A stretch of 64,000 nt of DNA from Larkinella insperata (GCF_026248825.1 NZ_CP110973.1:2685001-2749000); one strand, 5' to 3'. Positions 8,401 to 16,150 are shown, counted from the first letter of the stretch. Made by a program: numbers and translations. The notes: generated by a model not told the origin, from the letters alone.

Positions 8401-9662
8401 ATGAAATTGAGCATCAGGTGCCAACGCAGATCGTCGGCGATGCCCTGCGGCTCCGTCAGATCCTGATCAACCTCGTCGGTAATGCCATCAAGTTCACGGA
8501 ACGGGGCGAGGTTTTTGTCAGCATTGGGGTCCAACGGCGCTTCAGTGATGAAACCCTGGAGCTGGTGTTTCGGGTGCGGGATACCGGCATCGGGATTCCG
8601 GACGACAAACTGCAACGGCTTTTCAAGGCTTTTTCGCAGGTCGATTCATCCATGACCCGGCGCTACGGGGGTACGGGGCTGGGGCTGGCCATCAGCGAAC
8701 GGCTGGTCAAACTGATGGGCGGGGTAATTTCGGTCGAGAGCCAGATTGGCCGGGGAACGACGTTTACCTTCACCATTCAGTGTCCCATCAGCCAACAGGC
8801 GCAGCGGCAGTATGTATTCTTCAATACCGGTGAAAACGACGGAAAGCGGGTTCTGATCGTTGACGATAATCCCACAAACCTGACCATGCTGAAAGCGCAC
8901 CTCGAGCAGTGGAAACTGACAGTCGTAGCGGCATCGTCGGGCAAACAGGCATTGGCCATCATGACGCAGGAAGCCCCCTTCCACCTGGTGCTGACCGACA
9001 TGCAGATGCCGGAAATGAACGGAGTGCAACTGGCGCGTAGCCTTCGCAGCCGCAACCTTACCCTTCCCATTATCTTGCTGAGTTCCATTGGGGAAGAAAA
9101 CCGTAAGGCATACCCGGAGCTTTTCTCGGCGGTATTGACCAAGCCGGTTAAGCAGCAACAGCTTTTTGATGTGGTGCAAAAACAATTAAAGCAGTCGGTC
9201 GATTTGCAGGCGGTTTCCACGAAGCCCGGAAATCAGGCCCTGACCGAAGCGTTTTCCCGGGAGTACCCGCTGCAAATCCTGATTGCGGAGGATTACCCGG
9301 CCAATCAAAAACTGGCCCTGAATGTTTTGGGGCGGTTGGGGTATCAGCCCCACCTGGCCCAGAACGGCGTCGAGGTGCTGGAGCTTGTGCAGCGACGGTT
9401 TTACGAAGTGATTCTGATGGACGTGCAAATGCCGGAAATGAACGGTCTGGAGGCCACGGCCTGGATTCGGCAACAGCCGGGGCCGCAACCCACGATTATT
9501 GCGATGACCGCCAACGCCATGGCCGAAGACCGGGACGAGTGCCTGCGCGCCGGTATGGATGATTACATTTCCAAACCCATTGTGATTGAAGAACTGAAGA
9601 CGGCCCTGCAACAAGCCTCGCTGCTGCGTCAGGCCCAATCGGCCTCTAATTCCAATTCATAA
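5433..9662 (+). CDS. Hybrid two-component sensor: propeller, kinase and two receiver domains
   Basis: A 1409-residue inner-membrane signalling protein. A signal peptide (residues 1-22) leads to two seven-bladed-propeller-type repeat sets (about 24-700) with many copies of W[VI]GT..GGLNRF, as in the Reg_prop sensors of Bacteroidota. A Y_Y_Y domain (about 735-800) and one transmembrane helix (about 810-828) follow. After a coiled coil come HisKA with H900 in TMSHEIRTPMNG and a HATPase with LINLVGNAIKF, DTGIGIP and GGTGLGLA. Two receivers follow, with acceptors D1189 (LTDMQMPEMNG) and D1330 (LMDVQMPEMNG). Unlike SusR/HTCS-type hybrids it ends after the second receiver without an AraC-type DNA-binding domain, so the output must go to another protein, perhaps through an Hpt carrier. 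The neighbours give no hint of the ligand. Confidence 0.95.
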   Translation: MNVSKILLLLVPLLIRPFIAQATPIRFKHITADEGLSQSNVTCILQDKRGFMWFGTQDGLNRFDGYSFTVYRNNPKNSTSLSHSFIRALYEDRKGRLWVGTEDGGLSLFNRETETFVNYQRSASNLKSISHNQVTSIAEDRQGYLWVGTAGGGLNRFDPVSRTFAHFTHDSAKFGSLGNDFVNDLRVDSKGRVWVATGAGLDLLDAATQTFRHFVHNPADQTSLSYTNAMTLFEDSQKRIWIGTEGGGLNLLNTDQQTFTQFQYSETNANTIGHNDVISLAEDQAGNLWIGTRNGGISLLNKSRTTVTRNPYDPNNTEGLNNGSIYAMCRDRWGNMWVGTYSGGINFYDRNPPKFEVYRKEKDNSNGLNNNNILSVLEDQDGQVWMGTDGGGLNRLQRKTQQNRRYVHRADDPNSIGSDFVLCVYEDRDHNIWAGNYKGGLSLWRKETDDFLNFAKTDDAKGLSNESIYTIVEDQQGNLWLGTLGAGVSRYDKKTGTFTHFRPNLDQKGSLNDGYVRSLYCDRNGMIWIGTQGGLNRFDPLRNQFTVYWNDRKSPGRISSNLVNSIYEDSNGTLWVGTDSGLNRFDARTNQFTVFRQPDGLPNDVIQAIAEDKYKNLWISTNKGLSRFNLRSKTFRNYGVSDGLQGSSFSRDAVFVGRDGELFFGGTNGLNIFYPDELRDNPNLPPVFVTDFQLFNQPVVIGAPYSPLRKSIDETAEITLEYWQSTFSLKFAALNYSLPEKNQYAYKLEGFENEWNYVGNTRMATYTNLDPGEYVFRVKASNNDGIWNEQGTTLRITITPPLWHTWWFRTGLVLSSLLIAYLLYRLRIRSIEAQKKVLEKVVNERTAEVLHQKEELQAQSEHLQTLVEEIHDQRTQERLAREEAEKANQAKSVFLATMSHEIRTPMNGVLGMTYLLQETNLSEEQHEYVDTIHQCGTNLLGVINDILDFSKIESGSMELEQQDVDLRHCIEDVLDLFASKAAEMELDLVYEIEHQVPTQIVGDALRLRQILINLVGNAIKFTERGEVFVSIGVQRRFSDETLELVFRVRDTGIGIPDDKLQRLFKAFSQVDSSMTRRYGGTGLGLAISERLVKLMGGVISVESQIGRGTTFTFTIQCPISQQAQRQYVFFNTGENDGKRVLIVDDNPTNLTMLKAHLEQWKLTVVAASSGKQALAIMTQEAPFHLVLTDMQMPEMNGVQLARSLRSRNLTLPIILLSSIGEENRKAYPELFSAVLTKPVKQQQLFDVVQKQLKQSVDLQAVSTKPGNQALTEAFSREYPLQILIAEDYPANQKLALNVLGRLGYQPHLAQNGVEVLELVQRRFYEVILMDVQMPEMNGLEATAWIRQQPGPQPTIIAMTANAMAEDRDECLRAGMDDYISKPIVIEELKTALQQASLLRQAQSASNSNS

Positions 9663-9671
9663 AAAAGCACC

Positions 9672-9705
9672 GGCGTGCGGGCGTTGCGACGCCCGCACGC
9701 CTTTT
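9672..9705 (+). terminator. Rho-independent terminator of the hybrid kinase gene
   Basis: A perfect 13-bp stem (9672-9684 with 9689-9701, GGCGTGCGGGCGT) closes a TGCG loop and runs into TTTT. It begins nine bases after the stop codon at 9660-9662. Confidence 0.9.
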
Positions 9706-9742
9706 GACTTGTAGTCAAACGGACCTGCACGGATTTCAGCAA

Positions 9743-10999
9743 TTACGTTTTCCGCTTTTTCTTCTTGGCCGACGGGAACAGGACGTTGTTCAGAATCAGA
9801 CGGTAACCGGGTGAATTGGGATGCAGATTAAGGTCGGTTGCCATCTTCCAGCCCCCGCCCCGGGTGCCTTCGGGGTCGTGGCCGCCGTAGAACGTCCATT
9901 GACCGATGCCGCACTCGCCGTAAATGTACCGGTCGGAACTGGGGCTGGTACCCATCACGAGCACGTTTGGCTTGACGGTATTTTTGCGGAAAGCGGTGGT
10001 CTGGCCGTGAAACTCCTTAATGTTTGATTCGTGGTTCTGCACGAGCATGGCGGGAATCATATCCCATTTGGCCGAAAAATTAAACAGGCTAAAATAGCCC
10101 GACGGCTGGTCCCAGCCCCCAAACCGCCCCGCCGAACTGTTGATGTCGGAAAACGCCATGCCGCCGTAGCCGTTGTCGAGTTCCAGCGTGAAGTTCTGGA
10201 AGGCAACGGTTTTGCTGAAATCAAGCTTTGATTGGGCGTTCGGGTCGATGCCGTCGCCGTCGTAGGTGTTGCCGACAATATCAACGCCCTCAGCCGCCAG
10301 CGCAATGTCGAAGGTTTCGGCACCCGAGCACATGGCGAACAAGTAACCGCCCCCGGCGCAGAAATCCCGGATTTTCTTCGCCACCGCCAGTTTCATCTGC
10401 GATACTTTCGGGAAATTGAATTTTCGGGCAATGTCTTCCTGAGCTTTAATATCTTCCGTTGACATTCGGCGCGTGTTGCGGCCGTATTGACCCGTAAAAT
10501 CTTCGTGGTGCAGGTGCAGCCAGTCGTACTTAACCAGTTCGCCTTTCAGAATTTCTTCGTCGTATACCACCTCAAACGGTATTTCGGCGTATTTCAGCAC
10601 CAGAAGAACCGCATCCGTATTTTCGAATTCCGACGGGCTGACCTTGATGGGTGAATACACCACGATCTTGGCCGCCGTGACCAGCTTGACCGACGCCATG
10701 TTCAGGTCCGGGTTGGCAATCTGGCGCTGGATGTCATTGGCTTCTGCATCGGAGATGATTTCAAAGGAAATACCCCGTACCCGGCATTCTGTTTCGACGG
10801 CCGGGCTTTGTTTGATCAGGAAGCTGCCACCGCGGTAATTGAGCAGCCAGTCAAGCTCCAGGCCGGATTTAAGTACAAAATAGGCAATACCGTATGATTT
10901 GAGGTGGTTTTTCTGGCGATCATCCATCGGAATCAGGATGGAATTAGCCCGGGCAGCCATCGCCGTAAGGACCAGCAGAAGCGTGAGAAATCGTTTCAT
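9743..10999 (-). CDS. Conserved exported protein with class I amidotransferase-like elbow
   Basis: A 418-residue exported protein of a Bacteroidota family. A signal peptide (MKRFLTLLLVLTAMAARA) is followed by the conserved ILIPMDDRQKNHLKSYGIAY opening. A C-terminal half has the segment CAGGGYLFAMCSGAETFD, which looks like the nucleophile elbow of class I glutamine amidotransferase folds (GGG.LFA.CSG). Later GGHDPEG resembles the histidine-bearing loop. From memory, relatives are often named asparagine synthetase B in databases, but no asparagine-synthetase ATP-binding domain is visible, so that name is not adopted. The very basic C-terminus (SAKKKKRKT) is odd for a secreted protein. Function is unknown; a periplasmic hydrolase or binding role is possible. 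It is convergent with the hybrid kinase gene. Confidence 0.85.
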   Translation of the reverse strand: MKRFLTLLLVLTAMAARANSILIPMDDRQKNHLKSYGIAYFVLKSGLELDWLLNYRGGSFLIKQSPAVETECRVRGISFEIISDAEANDIQRQIANPDLNMASVKLVTAAKIVVYSPIKVSPSEFENTDAVLLVLKYAEIPFEVVYDEEILKGELVKYDWLHLHHEDFTGQYGRNTRRMSTEDIKAQEDIARKFNFPKVSQMKLAVAKKIRDFCAGGGYLFAMCSGAETFDIALAAEGVDIVGNTYDGDGIDPNAQSKLDFSKTVAFQNFTLELDNGYGGMAFSDINSSAGRFGGWDQPSGYFSLFNFSAKWDMIPAMLVQNHESNIKEFHGQTTAFRKNTVKPNVLVMGTSPSSDRYIYGECGIGQWTFYGGHDPEGTRGGGWKMATDLNLHPNSPGYRLILNNVLFPSAKKKKRKT

Positions 11000-11170
11000 A
11001 ACGGATTAGTTTTCGTGAAAGCACCCGAACGCAAAAAACTCCCTGTATTTCAGTTACCTAAGTTACTTTAAGTTTGTTCAAAAAAGGCAGGCAATCCGAT
11101 AATTTGTGCCGGAAATCTATTCAATGAGACGCCGAAACAGGTGCCTTTCGTTGCGCATCCCGGGAAAACA

Positions 11171-11197
11171 AAAAAGCGGGCTATAAAGCCCGCTTTT
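11171..11197. terminator. Terminator hairpin usable in both directions
   Basis: AAAAAGCGGGC (11171-11181) pairs with GCCCGCTTTTT (11187-11197) around a short loop. On the minus strand it lies 21 bases after the PspC gene stop and ends in a T run. Confidence 0.88.
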
Positions 11198-11217
11198 TCT
11201 GAATTGATTAGCCGCCG

Positions 11218-11448
11218 TTAGTGATGCCGCTGGTCGGGGTGCGCCTGAAAATACCGTTCCCCCTTCGGCATGACGATCCACAGAACAAAGTAGATGATGA
11301 CAATAGGAACGGAGGTCGGCAAAATGAGCATCAGAACGAAGAAAAGGCGTACAAAAACTTTATCGATGCCGAAATAATCCGCCAGGCCGGCCGAAACGCC
11401 ACCCAACATAGCTTCGGAAGGAATTCGGTGCAATTGTTTCGCAGTCAT
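11218..11448 (-). CDS. PspC-domain small membrane protein
   Basis: A 76-residue protein with the PspC domain: the LHRIPSEAMLGGVSAGLADYF opening (about residues 6-26), then a hydrophobic helix (about 33-60) ending VLWIVMPKG. PspC proteins sit in the inner membrane and in enterobacteria take part in the phage-shock envelope stress response; stand-alone short versions are common in Bacteroidota and their role there is unclear. No other psp gene is nearby. The gene has its own -7 promoter element upstream and a terminator downstream, so it is a single-gene unit. The ATG at 11448 is supported by the family-typical distance to the domain. Confidence 0.92.
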   Translation of the reverse strand: MTAKQLHRIPSEAMLGGVSAGLADYFGIDKVFVRLFFVLMLILPTSVPIVIIYFVLWIVMPKGERYFQAHPDQRHH

Positions 11449-11503
11449 GTCTTTATTAATTTAATCGTTTACGTTTTTCTGTTTTTTGTTGTTACTGTTG
11501 ATG

Positions 11504-11511
11504 CAAAGGTA
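11504..11511 (-). promoter_or_regulatory. Bacteroidota -7 promoter element of the PspC gene
   Basis: On the minus strand the bases read TACCTTTG, an exact TAnnTTTG match, 55 bases upstream of the ATG at 11448. A well-placed -33 TTG is not obvious. Confidence 0.6.
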
Positions 11512-11589
11512 CTATGTAATGCCAAGTAGCGAAAGGTATTTCTTATGAACGGATTCGGGCATACATGGCAGGCAGGAAAGCGGGATGAA

Positions 11590-13740
11590 TCAGGTCAGAA
11601 TAGTGTCCGTGAGTTTGCTGATGTCATGGCTTAACTTCTGAATGAAGTCCAGCTGTTCTTTCAGGGAACTGTCTTCCGCAATCATCGATTCCGGCTTTTC
11701 CGGACCGCTGGTCTCGGTGAGGGGCGGTTCCAGAGCGGTTTTAGCAGCCTCTCCATCAAGGCTTTTCAGGCTTTCGTTTAAAACGGATAAGGCCCGCCGG
11801 ACGGGGCGCAGCATTTCGGGTGGGCAGACCGTGGGGCGTTCGGCATTCAGGTAGGCCGACGTAATGGTGGCGATGTTGGAAGAAAGAATATGATTCAACA
11901 CGACAAACTCGTGGATGTCGTTGCGGTGCCATTGCTTGCTCTGTGGCTCGGAGGTCATGCGTTGAAAAGCGGCCGACAGGTTGGCGGAGTTAACGTACAC
12001 GGCTTTACGGGCCAGTTTGTAGTCCGTAATGGTCACCGGTTTTCCGGAAAGGCTATCGAGCAGTTTACGCAGGTAATTGCGGTTGGCTTCCAATACCTCA
12101 TGCAGGAGTCCTTTCAGTTGTTGCGATTCCCAGCGCGGAAAAAGGTAACTGGCGGCAAAGGCAATGGCGCAGCCGATCAGCGTATCGAGCACCCGCTCTT
12201 CCACCACACTGATGCCGCCCAGCCCCAGAAAACGAAGCATGATGAGAATATAGGGCGTCATCAGAATAACCATCACGATGTAATTCGCGCGCTGAAAGCT
12301 GTACGCGCCGAGCATGAGTGCGACCATCACCCAGAACAGGACGGTGTTGTTTGGAGCCATCCATAGAACGGCAACCCCGATGAGCCCACCCGCTATGGTG
12401 CCGATAATGCGCTCGTAATTGCGTTGTTTGGTCAGGCTGAAAGCGGGTTTGAGAATAACCGAGACGGTTAATAAAATCCAGTAACTGTGGTGGCCGTAGG
12501 CGATCAGTTTAGCAACCAGGAATCCCACCAGACAGGCGACGGTCATCCGGAGGGAGTGCCGAAAAATGGAGGAACCAAGCGTCAAGCTGTTCAGGATCAG
12601 TTTAAGATCAATTTCCTGGTGCGATACAAACCGCGAATATTCGGGAGCCTCCTTGTCCTTTGGATTGGTTTTACCGTCTGCCGACAGATAGGTGTGAATT
12701 GTGGTCAGGCGCTGGTTCAGGTTGCGGAGGTTAATCAGGATTTTTTTCAGCACAAAATTGCTGTTGTCTTTTTCCTGCTGACCAATTTCGTCGATCCGGG
12801 TCTTAAGTCGTTCCAGATGCCGTATCAGGTCTGCGCGGCTTTTATAAGGCCGGTTGGTCTGAATCGCCAGGCCAATGTAATCCATTTCGATGGCCAGTTG
12901 CCGGATCATCCGGGCGATTTCGTCCAGAACACCCGTTTTTCCGAACCGCTCCCGAATCGACGGGTAATCGTAATACATGGCAATAATCTGCTCATAGAGG
13001 TCCACAACATCGCTGAACGTAAGTACCAGCAGGCGGCCCGTCCAGGTTGATTCTTTCATAATCACCCGGGTTTTGAACAGCAGTTCGCGCACGGCATCCT
13101 GTTTTTCGCTAACGACGGCCTGCTGCGTAACCAGTTTTCGGTAATCCTCCTGTAAATCCGTCCGAACGCTGTAAAACTCGGCCTTGATCAGCAGAAACTT
13201 CGAAATTTCGTGGATGCATTCGCCCAGCGCCTGCTGGGCCGCTCGGTAGGGCCGGAGTTGGGTAGAAGAGAGGCTGATGGCGGTGTACCAAAGGCCCCCG
13301 GCGCACACCAGGGCTGCGTACTGCCAGACGGCCACCGGTTCGAGTTCCCGGTCTATCATCAGAATCATCGACAACAAACCTACCGTACCAACGGACGTTG
13401 CGCGGTTGCCGTAGATCGCAAACAAGGAAAAGAAAAAGCTGAAAAGCGCAACTTCGAGGCCCAACAGCCAGATATTGGTCCGGATAAAACCCGTGATGAG
13501 GGAAACGAGCACCATGACGAGCGTCCCGGCCAGCATGCCGTTACGCCGGTGCATGACGGGGCCGGGTGCATCCGTGATGCTGGCCCATAAAGCGCCCAAC
13601 GAAACGGGCAGACCGGTCTCGAAATGCCCAAATTGATAAAAAACGACGGAAGGAATCAGGATGGCCAGCGTAATTCGCAAGCCATCCGAAAAATGCTGAC
13701 CAGATAGAAAATACCGGACTTCCCGGATTTGTCTTTTCAT
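11590..13740 (-). CDS. FUSC-family (YccS/YhfK-like) inner membrane protein
   Basis: A 716-residue protein with two membrane blocks (about residues 20-160 and 390-525), each built of five or six hydrophobic helices, separated and followed by soluble helical domains (about 165-385 and 530-716). This duplicated plan is that of the FUSC superfamily (YccS, AaeB, aluminium-activated transporters). The SGQHFSDGLRITLAILIPSV start and SLGALWASITDAPGP motif agree with the YccS N-terminal family. Substrates are mostly unknown; aromatic acid efflux is known for AaeB only. No membrane-fusion partner is encoded next to it, so it may act alone. Leftward transcription; the following PspC gene is 141 bases away with its own promoter. 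Confidence 0.9.
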   Translation of the reverse strand: MKRQIREVRYFLSGQHFSDGLRITLAILIPSVVFYQFGHFETGLPVSLGALWASITDAPGPVMHRRNGMLAGTLVMVLVSLITGFIRTNIWLLGLEVALFSFFFSLFAIYGNRATSVGTVGLLSMILMIDRELEPVAVWQYAALVCAGGLWYTAISLSSTQLRPYRAAQQALGECIHEISKFLLIKAEFYSVRTDLQEDYRKLVTQQAVVSEKQDAVRELLFKTRVIMKESTWTGRLLVLTFSDVVDLYEQIIAMYYDYPSIRERFGKTGVLDEIARMIRQLAIEMDYIGLAIQTNRPYKSRADLIRHLERLKTRIDEIGQQEKDNSNFVLKKILINLRNLNQRLTTIHTYLSADGKTNPKDKEAPEYSRFVSHQEIDLKLILNSLTLGSSIFRHSLRMTVACLVGFLVAKLIAYGHHSYWILLTVSVILKPAFSLTKQRNYERIIGTIAGGLIGVAVLWMAPNNTVLFWVMVALMLGAYSFQRANYIVMVILMTPYILIMLRFLGLGGISVVEERVLDTLIGCAIAFAASYLFPRWESQQLKGLLHEVLEANRNYLRKLLDSLSGKPVTITDYKLARKAVYVNSANLSAAFQRMTSEPQSKQWHRNDIHEFVVLNHILSSNIATITSAYLNAERPTVCPPEMLRPVRRALSVLNESLKSLDGEAAKTALEPPLTETSGPEKPESMIAEDSSLKEQLDFIQKLSHDISKLTDTILT

Positions 13741-13821
13741 GATGGCAAGGTAGGGTGTATTGCCCGTCTAATCAACTCACCAACTCGAAAAGCAATAAGG
13801 ACTGCTAAAACCTGTTTGTAA

Positions 13822-14046
13822 TTACCGGACCGCGATGGAGTAACCGGCCTTTTCCAACTGCCTGGCCCATTGGGGAGGAACGACGCAGTAATGCATTTTT
13901 CTTAGGCGAACAATGCTGTGACGTTCACCCGTACGTTGGTCGATGCATTGACGCCGATATAACGCAGCCGAAATGCAATCGAATTGTGGAAACATTTTCA
14001 AAAAATCAGCCGATGCTGCTTGTTGCTGGGTCAGCGGTAAAGACAT
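13822..14046 (-). CDS. Small hypothetical protein
   Basis: A 74-residue frame starting at an ATG (14046). The protein, MSLPLTQQQAASADFLKMFP onwards, contains RLRKMHYCVVPPQWARQLE and no signal peptide or membrane segment. Codon use resembles the neighbours, unlike the AT-rich DNA just upstream, which is the main reason to keep it. It could be a small conserved cytosolic protein; no family is recognised. A rightward GTG-start frame overlaps its 5' end and is judged a shadow. Confidence 0.5.
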   Translation of the reverse strand: MSLPLTQQQAASADFLKMFPQFDCISAALYRRQCIDQRTGERHSIVRLRKMHYCVVPPQWARQLEKAGYSIAVR

Positions 14047-14479
14047 ACACTCGTAACGTAAAAGGTCAATTAGTTAAAAATAGAAATGGGAAAGACTCTT
14101 CAAAAGACGGTACGGTGGGTGAATATTGGCCTAAAAACCAGTTATTCAATTGTGGCTACGAAGTTACTAAGTTTATGGGATTAATACAACTGGAATGCCT
14201 TAAAAAAAATTGGACGATTATATAACTATATTTATGTTTTGGACCATTCGCTAACTTTTAAGTGTAAATAAACGGCGAACTGAATAAAAGAGAAGGGGAT
14301 TTATTGGGAATTCGAACGGTCAAAAATGTACTATTTCCTGAGTGGGTAGTTGCTGGAATTAGCAGAAAAAGGCCGCTCAGAACAGGCTGGCGCGGAAAGA
14401 GGGATTTATTGAGTTAAGCAAGTACGGAGCTTCGAAAGCAAGCTTGGTCGCCGGGCATTTGTGATAAATCCTTGTCCAA
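14047..14479. other. AT-rich intergenic stretch
   Basis: About 430 bases, clearly poorer in G+C than the surroundings from 14050 to about 14350. No convincing gene, tRNA or repeat is seen. It may hold the promoter of the small gene on the left, or be a remnant of inserted DNA. Confidence 0.5.
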
Positions 14480-14513
14480 CCCGTCACGGGTCCAGGAGCG
14501 AACCCGTGACGGG
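14480..14513. terminator. Hairpin after the 134-residue membrane protein gene
   Basis: CCCGTCACGGGT (14480-14491) and ACCCGTGACGGG (14502-14513) are perfectly complementary over 12 bases around a 10-base loop. It lies just past the stop of the leftward gene at 14526. The T tail is poor, so termination is probable but not certain. Confidence 0.6.
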
Positions 14514-14525
14514 CGTTTCCAAAAT

Positions 14526-14930
14526 TCAGGGAATTAGCGCAATTTTCTTCGTCGGGGCAGCCGCTCGCAGACCCACGACCTGGGCTGTGATCAGGGCGGT
14601 CAGCACAGCCGTATCCATCAGCCTGATTTCCGTTGCCAGCGCTGAAACCGTTGGGCCCCAGATCAGCAGGTCAACGGAATAAACGAGAAGACAGATGTTT
14701 AGCCCGATAAGAACCTGAACCAGGCGTCGGGAAGGGGTCGGGCGCAGGGCCGCGTACGTTGCCAGTCCCGCCATGATCAAAAATTCAATACCGAAGAGTA
14801 ACCGCTGACCACCCGCCAGCTCGTCAAGAAACGCAAAGGTGTTGCCGAAGAAAAGGAAGGCGATGGCGCTGAGTTCGGCGAAAAGGACGTTGCCCCAAAG
14901 GGCTTTCTGCAATACGGTTGACTTTTCCAT
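14526..14930 (-). CDS. Small four-helix integral membrane protein
   Basis: A 134-residue protein with about four hydrophobic helices (near residues 12-32, 43-62, 70-90 and 100-125) and a short cytosolic tail TKKIALIP. No enzymatic motif is visible. The frame is open upstream to 15029, but the ATG at 14930 lies 26 bases after an exact -7 promoter element, so the shorter form is chosen. It is divergent from the AraC-type regulator gene, with a perfect palindrome in the 132-base gap; by the usual logic of divergent pairs it is the likely target of that regulator. Its physiological role is unknown. Confidence 0.75.
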   Translation of the reverse strand: MEKSTVLQKALWGNVLFAELSAIAFLFFGNTFAFLDELAGGQRLLFGIEFLIMAGLATYAALRPTPSRRLVQVLIGLNICLLVYSVDLLIWGPTVSALATEIRLMDTAVLTALITAQVVGLRAAAPTKKIALIP

Positions 14931-14955
14931 GTTCGTGTTTGTTTTAGTGATGCCA

Positions 14956-14963
14956 CAAAAGTA
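14956..14963 (-). promoter_or_regulatory. Bacteroidota -7 promoter element of the membrane protein gene
   Basis: The minus strand reads TACTTTTG, an exact TAnnTTTG match, 26 bases before the ATG at 14930. The palindrome at 15000-15016 lies about 37 bases further upstream, a position suited to an activator. Confidence 0.6.
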
Positions 14964-14999
14964 GGAGGAGGCTCGTCGCCGTAACTTACCCCAGCCCGC

Positions 15000-15016
15000 C
15001 AACTGGTTACCAGTTG
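15000..15016. promoter_or_regulatory. Perfect palindrome in the divergent promoter region, candidate operator
   Basis: CAACTGGT (15000-15007) and ACCAGTTG (15009-15016) are exact reverse complements around a single T. The site sits between the divergent membrane-protein and AraC-type genes. Operator function is inferred from position and symmetry. Confidence 0.5.
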
Positions 15017-15062
15017 ACGACAGACCCAACCGGACTTTTCGGATAAGCCGTACTTTTAGAGT

Positions 15063-16073
15063 ATGGAAAATCCACAGAAAAGTCTGGTGCTTGGTTTACT
15101 GGCGTATGCGGCTCACAAAGACGTCGATCCGGAGCGCTTGTGTAACTTGTCTTCCATTGATTTGCAGGTTCTTAAAGGGAAGGGGAAAGAGCTGATAACG
15201 CCCAAGCAACTCAGCGATCTCTGGCTGAATGCGGTTCATCTGACCAACGATCCGCTGTTGGGACTGCATTTTGGTGAATCGCTGCAACTGGCGGCTTTGG
15301 GCAGCGTCGGCCAACTGGTCCAGAGCTGCGCAACGGTCGGGGAGGCCCTCACGCACGCGTGCGGAGCGATTCGCCTGATTACGGACTTATTCAGCATGGA
15401 AGTGAGCCATTCCGACCGCTCGTTCACCATTCATTTCGTGCCGGATTCGGACAAAGAGCGGGGGTTTGTGCTTCGGCAGATGATGGAGTTGTTCATGGCC
15501 TTTACCCTGCACGAAGCCGACGGTTTGATTCTAAAGAAAATTCGACCCCAAGCCGTCTGCATTCCATATAACCTTTCAAAACCGGAAGAGTATGAGCGGG
15601 TGCTTAGAGTCAAAGCCATTAGGAAGTCGGGAGACTATTCGCTGGAATTTGAAAGTCGGTATTGGAACGAGCCAATCCTGACCGCCAATTACGAACTTCA
15701 AAACCTGCTCTTAAAAAAGGTCAGCGAGCAGAACCGCGACTTTGAAAACGCGAAAGCCCTGAAGGAGCGCATCAGCAGTTATTTGCTGACCAACGCCTAC
15801 CTGGGTATTCCGACGCTTGAACAGATGGCGGCCAATTTCAACACCAGTCCCCGCAGCCTGCAACGTAAACTTCAGGAGGAAGGGGTTACCTACCAGCAGG
15901 TAGCCGATGCGATTCGTAAATCGTTGGCGATAAATTATCTATCATCGGGTTCGTATCCGGTTAAAGAAATATCTTACATTTTGGGATACAACGAGTTAAG
16001 TGCTTTTAGCCGGGCTTTTAAACGCTGGACGGGCACTACGCCGGGGCACTTTCAGCGCCAGCAACTCGCGTAA
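15063..16073 (+). CDS. AraC-family transcriptional regulator with Arabinose_bd-type N-domain
   Basis: A 336-residue regulator. Residues about 15-190 match the Arabinose_bd domain of OruR/VirF/ArgR-like regulators (the segments LITPKQLSDLWLNAV, NDPLLGLHFGE and AALGSVGQLVQSCATVGEAL are typical). Residues about 240-335 form the double helix-turn-helix DNA-binding domain, with PTLEQMAANFNTSPRSLQRK and VKEISYILGYNELSAFSRAF. Such proteins bind a small effector and activate or repress adjacent genes. The divergent small membrane protein gene and the palindrome between them are the obvious target. This subfamily is commoner in Proteobacteria than in Bacteroidota, so horizontal origin is possible but not shown. 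Confidence 0.92.
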   Translation: MENPQKSLVLGLLAYAAHKDVDPERLCNLSSIDLQVLKGKGKELITPKQLSDLWLNAVHLTNDPLLGLHFGESLQLAALGSVGQLVQSCATVGEALTHACGAIRLITDLFSMEVSHSDRSFTIHFVPDSDKERGFVLRQMMELFMAFTLHEADGLILKKIRPQAVCIPYNLSKPEEYERVLRVKAIRKSGDYSLEFESRYWNEPILTANYELQNLLLKKVSEQNRDFENAKALKERISSYLLTNAYLGIPTLEQMAANFNTSPRSLQRKLQEEGVTYQQVADAIRKSLAINYLSSGSYPVKEISYILGYNELSAFSRAFKRWTGTTPGHFQRQQLA

Positions 16074-16124
16074 CAGGGGCCATTGCAAATGCCGTAGGTC
16101 GATCCTTCTTAAACAAAACCGTAC

Positions 16125-16150
16125 CAATCCTGTTTATCAGGATTGTTTCT
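16125..16150 (+). terminator. Terminator-like hairpin after the AraC-type gene
   Basis: CAATCCTG (16125-16132) and CAGGATTG (16138-16145) pair perfectly around a five-base loop and run into TTTCT. The stem is short, so strength is uncertain. Confidence 0.6.

Noticed and set aside
9743..10999. Naming this gene asparagine synthetase B
   Set aside because: No N-terminal Cys-type glutaminase domain or ATP-pyrophosphatase motif is present; the signal peptide also argues against it.
13986..14225. Rightward frame of 79 codons in the AT-rich patch
   Set aside because: GTG start, overlaps the opposite 74-residue gene and runs into low-G+C DNA without coding character.
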